Source: Sphaerosporella brunnea
Taxonomy: Eukaryota > Ascomycota > Pezizomycetes > Pezizales > Pyronemataceae
Direction: 5' to 3'
DNA length: 64,000 nucleotides
Assembly (NCBI GenBank): GCA_008704415.1
Contig: VXIS01000206.1
Location: 22,380-86,379 of the forward strand
Part shown: positions 45,164-55,775 of the stretch, piece by piece
How the letters are laid out: each line of letters opens with the position of its first letter
How positions within the stretch are numbered: the stretch's first letter is position 1
Notes under the pieces: generated by a model
The model's database searches: none
Seen by the model: the letters and a program-made list of their open reading frames with translations, nothing else
Told to the model about the DNA's origin: nothing
Position numbers and translations under genes: made by a program

Positions 45164-45932
45164 CAGTGTTCTCAGCCAGCCGGGCCGGCTGCGTTGACGT
45201 CGGGTTGCGTCAATTGCTTGTGTGGCCGCGAAATTGCAAACACACTGGATTTTAATCACCCGCAAGCTGTGACTGAAGATTTTGGTTTCCGAAACCCTCA
45301 CTCGTGCACTTTGGGCGCCATAAATAAATAAAATAAATAAATAAACAATTAGGTAAATAAATAAATTACTGCGCCACAGTGCGCCAGGGCCTCCCTCTCC
45401 CGCCGGTGGGTCCTTAAATGCACAGATCAGCGAGTAGAGCCAGTATCAAGCACTTCTGATCCTATTATATTTGCATCTCAGTGCGCAGCGGTGTCAACTC
45501 TGGTGTCGCTGCGGCTTGTTGTGCCGGTTGGTTCATCAATTATCACGCTGTATCATTTGGCCGGCGACGGCCACCTCCGCCCTGCTTGCCGATGACAGGT
45601 GCACTGAGGCCGTTATGGATTTCCTAAGCGCCACCAAGGTTGGGGCATGGCCTGACAGAGGCGTCCTGTGTTGAGATCTGTCCTTATGACACTTCACGAA
45701 TTTCCTTGGTGCGATTATATTACATGGTGCGATTTCCTTAGTCTTTTTCCTTAGAAGAGCCGCAGGCCTCAGTAGTCGGCTCTGCCGAAGGGGTAGCATA
45801 GTCTTTTCTTTTTACATATGTCATGGCCGCAAGCGGCCGAATACAATATGATTAGAACAAACAAACGCTGTATCATTTTAGGGGTTTGACATACAAAGTC
45901 GCAGCCAGCCGGCCATGCTATTGAGAACACTG
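45164..45932. mobile_element. non-autonomous hAT-type element 1 (769 bp)
   Basis: Left end CAGTGTTCTCA and right end TGAGAACACTG are perfect inverted complements; the next bases (gccagccgg / ccggc) also pair. An identical 8-bp sequence, ATGCAGAC, flanks both sides (45156-45163 and 45933-45940), the duplication length typical of hAT transposons. No transposase inside; it holds a copy of the A-tailed repeat (45780-45860) and sits between transposons A and B. Confidence 0.85.
45780..45870 (+). repeat. A-tailed dispersed repeat, copy 3
   Basis: Contains GTCATGGCCGCAAGC and GGCCGAATACAATATGA followed by a short ttagaacaaacaaac tail; homologous to 13738-13832 along about 90 bp. It lies inside the 769-bp hAT-type element. 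Confidence 0.45.
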
Positions 45933-46125
45933 ATGCAGACACTAATTGTGAGCGCGACATCAACTGACAGCACAATCACGACAACCAAAGTGAGAGTCGT
46001 GATTTTCGCGAAATGGGAACGTCCTGAACTGTTTCATCTGACGGCGTAGACTAGCGGAGTCGGCCTCAGCTAGTGGCAGCCGGGTAGATAGAGGGTTGGC
46101 AGCCTGGCGAGGGATGATAGACGTA

Positions 46126-48911
46126 TGGTGCCGGACGCCTGTAAACCACACCAACTAAAGCCCGGGTAAATTTTGTTTCACAGTGTGAAACAAGGTGGCG
46201 GTGCGGCCTCGCTCGCTTGGCCTCAGCGATCGCAGTGGAGCAACTCCGGACTCTGATTGAGGAGACAATGGCGAGCTACCAAACCTGCCCAAGCTGCACT
46301 GATAGGTATATTGACAAAGAATTCCGTTATGTACAAAGAAAAAAAAGCAGTGCGAAAACGCCGCTCCTCAACAGGAAAAAACAGTGCGAAAACTCCGCTC
46401 CTCAACAGGAAAAAACAAAAGCAGTGCGAAAACTCCGCACCTCAACAGGCACCCGCAAAAACACGACGGTGGCTCTTGTACGCTGTTTGCTGGAATGCTT
46501 CAGTGCCATAACGCTCCCCAGACGCGTAAATCTGACAGATTCTCTCGGCCTTTTCGAAATACTTCAGAATCCGCGTTCGAGGAATGGAGGATTGAGCTTG
46601 TGGGATAGTTTTGCGTAGCGCTGAAAGACTGTAGCCGCAGTTTTTTCGTGTAAACACCTTCGTCGCTCCCCAATAATATTCGATGGGATTAGTTTCCGGG
46701 TGAAATTTGGGGAGAATAATACACAGGTGTCCACGAGAGATAATTGCTTCTTCCAGCTCGGACTTTTGTTTGCGAAAATCCTGCTCTTGAGAAATTATGC
46801 CCCTTGCACAATGGGTACAGCGGCCCAAGCAGGCGGGATCAACATTTCCGTCAGATTTGTGACACTGAACCCGCATGCCCTTCCGCCATAGTCCACGTTC
46901 CGTTAGGATTTCTCTGAGGCCGCGTGACTTTCCATCAGCGTCCGTCATCTTTTGTGGTCGATTGTTGCGATAGTCAAAGGTATCACGAACGTTGGTACCT
47001 TTTCCAGGATTTAAAGCAATATTTTGAGCTAGAAGGGCATCGTCGCGGTATGACAAATGGATAGTGGCGTTATCGAATACGAATAGAGCTTTGCAGCCGG
47101 GATAGGCTGCTTCAAACAATGGGATCGCCGCAAGAATGGTCTGCGCGCGCAGCAATTCTCCATTAAACCAAGTATCGCCGCCACATTCAAGCTGTACTTG
47201 CGCGGCGTAGCGGTCCTTGTGAAGTCCTTCTTTAACGCCCAGTCGGAAAGGTCTTGTTCGTGTAACGTACGTGGAGCCTTTAAAGGACCACCCGGTGTCA
47301 TGAAGTCAGACACCATTATTCCAGGACCTCGTCCTTTCTTTCGCAAGGGCTGGTTTGTTTTGCTACACCAAATCTGATGGCGGCCATCATTGGCGTTGTA
47401 GGTGCACTCATCTTGGTAGACAGGAATAATGTCATGCTCGTCGGTTGGTGTAATCGTAATGGGATCCTGATTGGAATATTCTTTCTCTGGAATGCCTGCA
47501 AGGCGGTACTCTTCTTCTGCATCAAGAATGGCTGTGTACCATACGGACCACGGAATAAATGATGGCTGCAGCGATTCGATTGTCGGAAGGAAAACTGTTT
47601 GACGGTAGGCAACCACATCCTCGCGCTCATGCCCATCTTGAAACAGTCCTTTTCGTGCGTCTTGCCATTTAAGACCAGCCTTTTCACTCAGCCATTTGCG
47701 ACAGGCTCGGCTGCTGATAGCCTTTTTGACGGATTGTCGTTCCTTAACCAGCGTCCCATCTGCTGAGCTTGAAAGCTTCGTCTTTCGCCAGTACTCCACA
47801 ACAGCCTGAGCTAAGTTTTCGGAGTCTAACTTGTCTCCAACTCTTGCCATATGCTCACGCATTGCCAGCAGGGTACCCTCGTCCTGAAGTTTTCCGCGTA
47901 CCTTGACATTTCGGCCTTGTTTACCTGCTACATAGCAGCGGTTTCTCACCCATTGCCTTTCCTGCTGGCAGATTCGGCGCGCTGTATGGCGAGATTTTCC
48001 CTGCCCAAATGCAAGCACTTCTGCTAACAAAACGCGGTTACCATTCTTTGCCTGGGCGCGCAGGCCTGACATCCGCTTTCCCCTCAGGATATCAAGCTGC
48101 CGCTTCATAAAGCACATAATCTGAAGGCACCGTTTATAGTCTTGTCCCCCTCGTCGAAGAGCGCACTTATCAGCCCGAAGAACACGCTTAATATCAAAAA
48201 TGGCTGCGATTATGTGGTCAGTTATCGCCAAAGTCTTTGCACTCTACTGACTCACCATCGGTCAGCAAAATTTCCTTTATATCCCGCTGGTTTGGACCTT
48301 TTTTGACCCGTGGCCAGGAGGATTTTGCCCGTGCAAGTACATCTGCCAGCTCTATTCTGCGCCTCTGTAGCCGCTGATAGTCTGTTTCCTTTGTTGGAGG
48401 GTTCAGTGGGTCGACGCGTCTGGGAAGCTGTCGGGGCCTGGAGGGCTGCAGGCACTCGGGGGGCTCGGCGGGCTCGGCGGAGGGGCTTGAGGGTGGCCGT
48501 GGCAGCGGCGGAGCATCGACCATAATCGTGTCCGGGTTTGCTGATGCTCCTCCTGCTTGCGCTTTCCTCCTCCTCCATAACGTTGTTCTTGATGGCCCCG
48601 CATCAGTTTGGGGGCGTTGAGTGACGGGGTTCGATGCTGCAGCTGCTTCCGCTCTCCTTCTTCTCCTCCACAAAGTTGTTCTTGACGGGTCGGAGTGCGC
48701 TTGGGGGCGATCAGTTCGGGCCATAATGAGACAGCAAACTGCTGGTCTTCACGCGACGCGAAATATTCAAAATGCGCCACATAGAACCCGCGCGAGGCCG
48801 AGCAAGGCCGAGCGAGGCCGCACCTCTGTCGTCACTCGCCACATTGTTTCACACTGTGAAACAAAATTTACCCGGGCTTTAGTTGGTGTGGTTTACAGGC
48901 GTCCGGCACCA
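46126..48911 (-). mobile_element. Tc1/mariner-type DNA transposon B
   Basis: 2,786-bp element bounded by long inverted repeats of about 70 bp that are perfect through TGGTGCCGGACGCCTG, ccacaccaactaaagccc and gttTCACAGTGTGAAac, then diverge. TA flanks both ends (46124-46125, 48912-48913). It encodes a transposase related to that of transposon A; the outermost 19 bases differ from A's at only three positions. Confidence 0.88.
46442..48724 (-). pseudogene. DDE transposase of transposon B, apparent frameshift
   Basis: Exon 1 (48724-48256) joins in phase 1 across a 52-nt intron to 48203. N-terminus contains a duplicated PSRTTLWRRR segment and a Pro-rich stretch. The catalytic triad is present: D in VYQDECTYNANDGRHQIW, D in FVFDNATIHLSY and E in LPKFHPETNPIEYYW. 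The reading frame changes near 47186-47195: upstream reads ...TATPRKYSL, downstream ECGGDTWFNGELL, which aligns with transposase A across one missing base. A 41- or 44-nt intron starting at GTACGT (47270) would also restore the frame but would be unusually short. The Cys-rich insertion of transposase A is reduced here to a few residues (CLGRCTHCARG). Confidence 0.8.
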
Positions 48912-49075
48912 TAACTATCGCCTTATGATTCTCACCTTGCACATTCGTTAACCCCCACCACACAACTAGGTCGTTGGTTCATAATCCGCTGTCAAAGATA
49001 GCGGTAAATATATATGCGATATTCACTATCTGTACTAACAGAGCCTATCAGGTCACGCCCTCTTTAGTGGCCAAT

Positions 49076-50515
49076 CTACCTCTTTCTCCTTCTCTTTTTC
49101 TCACTGGCCCCCTCTCCAAAGTCGAAAACGTAATCGCCAACTTCATTCCCCCTCTTCATCTCGACCGTGCCAGCTGGAGCACCAGGCACGTTTCTTATCT
49201 CAGGGAATGTCTGGATCATCTCGGGGGCGCAGGGTCCAGGTTGCTCCCTCACGAAATAGGGATGCTTGAGAGCTCTGCCAGCCGAAGGACGCATCTCGGG
49301 ATCATACGTCAAAAGCTCGTTGACGAGGTTAATGCATTCTTTCTTCTGGCCGGCCAGCTTTGTCTCGAGCATGTTGATGTTGGAGTTCGTGGAGCGGGGA
49401 ATTGGCGGAGGACGGGGTCGACCGTTCTCGTCCGGCAATCCGGGGAGCGAGCGCATGCGGGGCCAGATACGGTCGCTGGGCACCCCCAGTAGGGCGCTGA
49501 TTAAAGCCCATTGCTGTAGTTCAGTTTCTCCTGGAAGCAATGGAGCACAGGTGAGAAGCTCGCCCATTATACAGCCTGCTGCCCACATATCGACAGCCGA
49601 AGTGTATCGGGTGGCCGAAAGCAAGAGCTCCGGTGACCGGTACCACACTGTCACCACGCCGGGAGTGAGCGGGCGTGCAGACCACTCACGTGCGAGACCG
49701 AAGTCAGCTACATTAGGTTAGTGATGTAAAGAGCGAACAACTGGGTGAGGTGGGAACCGAGTTTGAGTATTCCGGAGCGAGTGAGTAGAAGGTTTGACAT
49801 CTTGATGTCGCTATTGGACATTAGTATCCCTCCATGCGATCTAGCTGAAGAGGAAGGTGTGAGAAACACATACCGATGAACAATGTCATGTCGATGAAGA
49901 TATTCCAATCCTTCGAGAAGCTGCTTCATGAGACATTTGACTATTGTCGCCCAAGTCAGCGTTGCTCCAAAGCTTGTAGCACAACGTAACATACCCTCAC
50001 TCTCTGAAAATCGCACCTTCGCATGATCGAGTAGATTTGCCAAATCCTATAATTTCCAAAAGGCGAAAGCTGCTACATATTTTCCCTTCCCTCGGTGGAA
50101 AGGAAAACAGCGCATAAGCCAGAGACGGTGCGTCCAGGTTCCCCACACTAAGGCGAAGGTTGAGCACAAGACACAAGATCACCCACCTGCTCCGCATACT
50201 CTTCCACCATGTATACATCGTCGAGATCTGTTCTGCTTACGGCCACATCTAACACACTGATGATGTTGATATGCCGTAGAGACTTAAGGATGCTGATCTC
50301 GCGTAAAGCCGTGATTGGGATACCGTTGCCGCGGTCATTCTCGAATACTCGCACCTGCTTCAGCGCGACGATGGTATTATTCCGCCGATCCAGGGAGCGG
50401 TGCACTACTCCATAGGCTAGCACACGGACGGGTCAGCCAATGGTGAGCGGCAGGACGACGGAGAGGAGGGGAACGTACTTCCTTCGCCAAGTCGATTAAG
50501 TTTCTCGAAGTCCAT
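49076..50515 (-). CDS. cyclin-dependent kinase, CDK10/CDK11-like
   Basis: Six exons: 50515-50479, 50416-50187, 50046-49995, 49940-49874, 49810-49758 and 49707-49076; product 356 residues, all junctions in frame. Complete protein kinase: GEGTYGVVH glycine loop (created by the exon 1/2 border), VALK lysine, PITALREIS helix of the CDK class, HRDIKMSN catalytic loop, ADFGLAR, and LTPGVVTVWYRSPELLL activation segment. MWAAGCIMGELLTCAPLLPG and LLGVPSDRIWP match CDK10/CDK11 (S. pombe Ppk23) best; the PITALRE sequence replaces PSTAIRE. Expected role: transcription- or RNA-related cyclin-dependent phosphorylation in the nucleus. One donor (GTTCCC, intron 5) is weak but needed for LKLADFG. C-terminus is basic (SEKKRRRKR). 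Confidence 0.9.
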
Positions 50516-51621
50516 GATATCGCGACATTTCCCTAGAGTCCGATAAGCTCATGGAAGGACACGGTCCAGTAAGAAAACACTACCCAATACACCCTGGACA
50601 TCGCGCAGAGCTGGCAGTTCCTTTCCAGAAACCGAGAGGAAGCGTGGCACAAGTTGTTCAGAAGCCAAATCTGACATATTTGCCGTGGTTGATTGCGTCA
50701 TGGGTGAATTGGAACTTAGCAGTGAGAGTGGGTGTTGTCGCGCTTCAGAAGCACACGACTCAACTATGCTGTAAATGAGGCCCTCGCGACGATGGTTTAG
50801 GCACCAAGTATAGAGTACAAACTCGCGAAATCACGAAAATTAAAAGTAGCCTCTCGTCAACTTGCAAACTTTGCAGCAGCTTTCAGCAACGAAACCATAC
50901 TTTGCACGGCCAGCAAATCCTGAGATCACGTGACTTCAGGGCTAGGTTTTCTGGCGTGCTCGTATTGCGGAATCAGGGGGCCAAAAATGAAGGCCGAGTG
51001 TTGGCCTTCTATATGTAAGCTATCATGTAAGCGGCACGTTTGGATAACCTCAGTATGACGCGAAACAGCCGTTTCAACCAACTCCTTACAGTTGTAAAAA
51101 GCAGAGTGACTGGTTTTGGTACGGTATACACCAGATACTTGATGGCAGAGGTATGCACGGATGACCCCCTGTACTATACATCTGACAGCTCACCCGCGAG
51201 CTTAGGGAGATAATGGCACCTTCTCATGAGTCGATACCATAAAGGATTGATCCTTCAGCAGAACAACATGAAAGGCGCAACTTAGGGCCAAGAGTGTGGT
51301 TGGCTGTAGCAGCTCACCCACAATATGCAATACATGCAAACGCTCGGGCACATGCACATAGAGTACAAGCACGACGTAAGTACTAAGATGCAATGTGATC
51401 ATACTTCGAGGGCCTTTGGCCCATAACATTACAATCGATATGGCTCTGTAATAGAAACTCATCGTTATAGCCAAAGCCTGATAGAGGCTTAGGGAGGAGG
51501 AGAATGGCCATAAACGCCGTTATCTTACGGATTCCTACCTTATCTGCGAATGCAAACGCCGCTAAAACGCATTTTGTACTCGTACAGAGTTGAACGTTGA
51601 CGGGTGATTCCATAAGCATTG
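50516..51621. other. gap between CDK and GH43 genes
   Basis: CDK promoter and GH43 3' flank. No gene recognised. Confidence 0.5.
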
Positions 51622-52816
51622 TTACTCCAACACTGGCCAACCGTCTAGGTAATGAATCTCATTCCAGCCCAAAAATTTCTCTGCGTCACCATAGCCGACA
51701 CGAGTGTCAACATAATGGTAGTACAAAATTTCACGGTTACCATCCACCAGCACTCCTTGTCCACCGGGCCCATAAACCCAATCATGACTACCAAAAACTA
51801 TATCTCCTCCGCCATCAACAAGATTGGTTCCATTGCGATCAAAAAACGGACCCTGTGCCGTTTGACCACGCCCGACTTTTATCTTATACTCCTTCCCTTT
51901 TGCTGGCATGGTGACATTATACCCACAACAGATTCCTGCTGAAAAGTAAAGATAATACCAGTCTTCACTCTTGTGAAGGAAGGCTCCCTCAACGGCTTGT
52001 GGAGGGGTAGGGTCGAGGGCCAAATGGGACGGTGGAGGTGAAGATTCAACAGCAAACAGCAAATGTTTGAGGGGAAATTGCCATATATCGGACCAAAAAC
52101 TTCCGTAGGACAGAACAGCCTTCTGAGTGCCGGGATCAATATAAAGGTTTGGATCGATCGCATTGGTAATATTATTGGGACTAGGAGCATCTGGAAAGTC
52201 CGACGGATCGTACGAACGCATGACCTCGCCGTGGTCCGTCCAACTCCCTGGGAGAAGTGTCTTGGATGTGGCTAGGCCAATTGCTGAATTTTGGCTGCCG
52301 AATGTGCTCACAGAGTAATAGCAATAATAGACCCCATCATGGAAGGACACGTCTGGAGCCTGTCGCTTATTAGTTTAAGGGAAACCCTTTGCGCAGCGGC
52401 GTCGAGCACCTACCCAGAGGTCGTCGCGGCCTGGGAGATCAATGATACTTGCAGTCGGGATAACGCTTCCGAGATGCTTCCACGGGCCGTTCAGCGTCGG
52501 TGCACGGGCAATAGCAATGCCTAGATGAGTGGAAAAAGAGTAATAGTAGCGGCCGCGCTTGACAACCGAGGGGTCATGAACATGGACGGTTCCCCAGCCA
52601 TCGTCCTCCCCGTAAACCTTGAGTATTGAGGTCAGTCTGTGAACGGAATATATATGCCAACTGAATTATGGTCTTGTTGAGTACCTTGTTGGGCATTGGC
52701 CATTTGCTCGGGGAGAAGGGGTCGCTGTTACTGGCGGGAGCAGCGAATGCGATGGCGAACGGCCATGGAGCCGCGAAAAGCGCAGCCGACAGCCAGAGGA
52801 TATTATAAGCTCGCAT
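51622..52816 (-). CDS. secreted GH43 endo-1,5-alpha-arabinanase
   Basis: Three exons: 52816-52685, 52617-52414 and 52359-51622; product 357 residues. An N-terminal signal peptide is visible (MRAYNILWLSAALFAAPWPF, cleavage probably near AFAAPAS). The five-bladed propeller of family GH43 shows its three acidic catalytic residues in order: D in VHVHDPSVV (base), D in NAIDPNLYID (pKa modulator) and E in AVEGAFLHK (acid). GRGQTAQGPFFDRNG and HDWVYGPGGQGV are typical of endo-arabinanases, so it likely cuts pectin arabinan outside the cell. The length fits a single-domain enzyme. No pectinase cluster surrounds it. Confidence 0.92.
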
Positions 52817-55775
52817 ATCGACGTCAGGAACGTTGACTAATGGAGTAGCTACGTCCTAAGTAGTGGAGCAGCGAGATGGCAGCAAAGCCCTCGGAGTGCC
52901 TGGTCATTTATTTATACAATGAGGGAGCTCAAAGAATTGCGGCTGAACGTGGAATCGGAATTAATCGCGGGCAATGTGCACATGAGTTCAGCATGGCGCG
53001 TTACATTCATCCGGTACCGAGCACCCAGACGGTAGGTATGATTCTCCATTAAGATCTGGTCCACTCGCGGCTAAAATACGCTCGGCGGAAGCACCCGAGC
53101 ACTCCATACTTCTTATGTTGTAACTTACCTTTACAACCTGCATCTCGGACATAGGTACCGAGCTGCGGTCATTCCAGCACTACGACTAGGTAAATACCTG
53201 CTACAGCAGTCGCAGAAACAGTAGGCCGAACGGCGTTCCGGAAGAGTGCTGTATTTAGCGCCAAATCAGAGAAGATCACAGAGCAGTTGGCGGTCTCTAT
53301 GTTTCCTCCCGGTTGGAGATGCGGGCTTGGACCTTACGTGGCCGCCACAGATCGCAATTCCAGCCGACGACCAAAGTCAAACACTTATGAATGTGCTACT
53401 GGGGATATCATATGTATGCAGTTTCTGCCCTTCAAACCGCTCTGTTCTCTGTTCAACCTCTCAGCTGCTCTTGATCGCGATTATTCAATCACTAAAGTCA
53501 AAAAATTACAAGGTTGCAATGGGGGTTTGAATGAGTGGATATGGACATCTTTTGAACATACGCTGGCCTACTACCAACACTCTTGAAGCTGGTATACTGA
53601 ATCGATCGAGACCGAGAGCTTGACACATACCTCTTGACCACCACCACCTACCTTCGGTCCTGGAACGTACTCGGGTGTATCTATAAGTCGGGTGCTACAG
53701 CAACTGGCAACGCCACTACGATTGCTGCTAGAACTTTGTGAAGCTGGGGATGGCATCGTAGGCCTCCCTAGAGCCTTTTTGAGTGTTTTGAAGAAAAAAT
53801 ACCGACTTCTTCGTGAACGACAAAGGTCTTGGCATTGTTTGGTTGTATGGAGGAAAGAAGTCGGGTGCTCTTTGCATGTGTGTAACGGCACCCGAATTAC
53901 CCTTGTACCCTAGTACAGATTTTCGGACATCGACAGATAATCGTGTTCATCAAGTGCTGAAGTAACTGAAGATACTACCTAGCTTATGATACATAGATTC
54001 CGACGAGGTTAAGCCCCCTGGCGCCGGCTTCACGGCTACTTAACTCTTTACGTGCAATCAATGAGCCCAGATCCGACCTGTGGCTGCCGTGTAGCACCGT
54101 CAACTGCTAAGTACTTACCTGGTAGTGCTGTAGTTGGTTCATCGAGTGATTCATTGTGGATGATTCGAAATTATCTACCGTGTTGAAGTTATGGTAAATA
54201 AGCCAACACTAGAGTACCCTCTTCGGTCGTTTTGAAAAGTCTCTCGATCACCGCTCGACCATCTAATGACTCTTAACATTGCTGGTGGTGAGGTTCGAAC
54301 TGGCTTTTCTAGGCTCTCCTGCTGCTGCTGCTGCCTCACGAGTCCGATCAAGACCATTTTACTGCTGAGATTCTAGTTGGTTGTGTGGATTAGATTCAGA
54401 ATTCACAGAGCTTTCACTCAAGTCTGTATGATAACGGCACCAGCGCGCTTCTTGTCGGATGAACATGTTGAATGCATGGTATCGGTGGCAGTGTTCTCAG
54501 TAGCCAGCCCAAACAGCCCGGCGGGCTTTTTGCATCAGCCCAAACGGCCCAGCCTGCTTTCGGGCCAGCCCGGCTGCCAGAGCATTGAGTGATCTCCGGT
54601 GAAGACCGGCCACTGCAAGTGGCGGGGTTCAATCGGCGCCGATAGACTTATCAGGATCTGTGATGTTATACTAAACTCCTATCTATTGATCTCCCTCCTA
54701 GTCATCATTTCACACGGCGAACATCTTTATGTACTTTTCATTTCATAGCAGTAGTTTACATCACGGTGGTCGTATTTGTCGTCATTGTGGGCTGCAGCCC
54801 AAACAGCCGGGCGGGCTTTTTGATCAGCCCAAACAGCCAGCCGGGCTTTTTCATCAGCCCACATCCGCCCAACGCAGCCGGCCGGGCGGGCTGGCTGTTG
54901 AGAACACCGATCGGTGGGTAGGGGGTTTTTTCCATGGTTGCTTTCAGACACCTTTTGAAAACGGGGGTCGTGTGTGACGGTGCATTGTGATGATCTGTGC
55001 GACAGGGTCCAGGCAGCGGCCATCTATGCTCCGATATGGTGTCAAACAAAGTTGCGGTTGTGCGGGCCACCCCGCCTTCCCATGCATGCAGCGAAGCAAA
55101 GTCGTCGCCACATCAGCTCATGTGCATATGTGTCTGTTGGCATGATACCGCATCAGCCGCGTGCTTTTCTTTCTTTTCTTTTTATTTTATTTTCGACCAT
55201 TCTGCCTAACCCTTTTCGTGATAGCGTCGCTTCGAGTGGTTTGTTCCATCGCCCCTGCCTGCAGCAAGGTTGCAGCAAGGTTGCAGCCGGCGTTGAACAT
55301 CACAGGCCTACCGTGCATGCTTCAACTGATAGACACATAAAGACAAGCAAGAGCTGCCGCAACCAAGAAACCTCTCGTCGAAGACGACACAGAGGGGCGC
55401 CAATTGTCTGATCCCCGCACTCCACTCCTCTTGCCTTCTCAGCAACAACCCCTCCGCCTCGCCTGCTCCTGCTCCCGCAAAAATTTCATCATCGCATCTC
55501 CAGGTCCTGCTACCTACTCAACGACCGCGAGACGGGCCAAATCCAAAGCTAACTATTCCAAGCACCTATCGTCATTGCCGGGTTGCCGCCACCCAACCCA
55601 CCACACGCTACAAAGACCCACCCTAGAGAGTGTCTACCACGACCATCAACGTCACCCGTTCGTGCTCGCTCCTCCTCCTCCTCCTCCTCCACAAAACCGA
55701 TAGCTCCCATTATCAATTTCAGCTTCACATCATACTAAACCCCCCGTCTCAACGTGTACCCACAAAGCCTCAACT
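52817..55775. other. 3-kb gap between GH43 and trehalase genes
   Basis: Divergent promoters of GH43 and trehalase with the 421-bp hAT-type element at 54489 between them. The trehalase side (55160-55770) is C/T-rich, like a long leader with CTC repeats. No other gene recognised. Confidence 0.5.
54489..54909. mobile_element. non-autonomous hAT-type element 2 (421 bp)
   Basis: Left end CAGTGTTCTCA; right end TGAGAACACCG, complementary but for one base. An identical 8-bp sequence, ATCGGTGG, flanks both ends (54481-54488 and 54910-54917). Inside, cagcccaaacagcc..gcgggcttttt occurs several times near each end, a subterminal repeat. It shares its terminus with the 769-bp element at 45164 but little of its interior. 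Confidence 0.85.

Noticed and set aside
47029..47155. C-terminal residues of the 400-codon frame of transposase B
   Set aside because: They follow the frame break; the adjacent frame holds the catalytic FDNA motif and is the real continuation.
41056..48911. Giant Starship-type element
   Set aside because: No tyrosine-recombinase captain gene is present; the block is explained by three separate insertions with their own termini.
54590..54650. ggttcaatc-like B-box sequence
   Set aside because: Part of it is inside the hAT-type element 2 and no A-box or paired acceptor stem was found.
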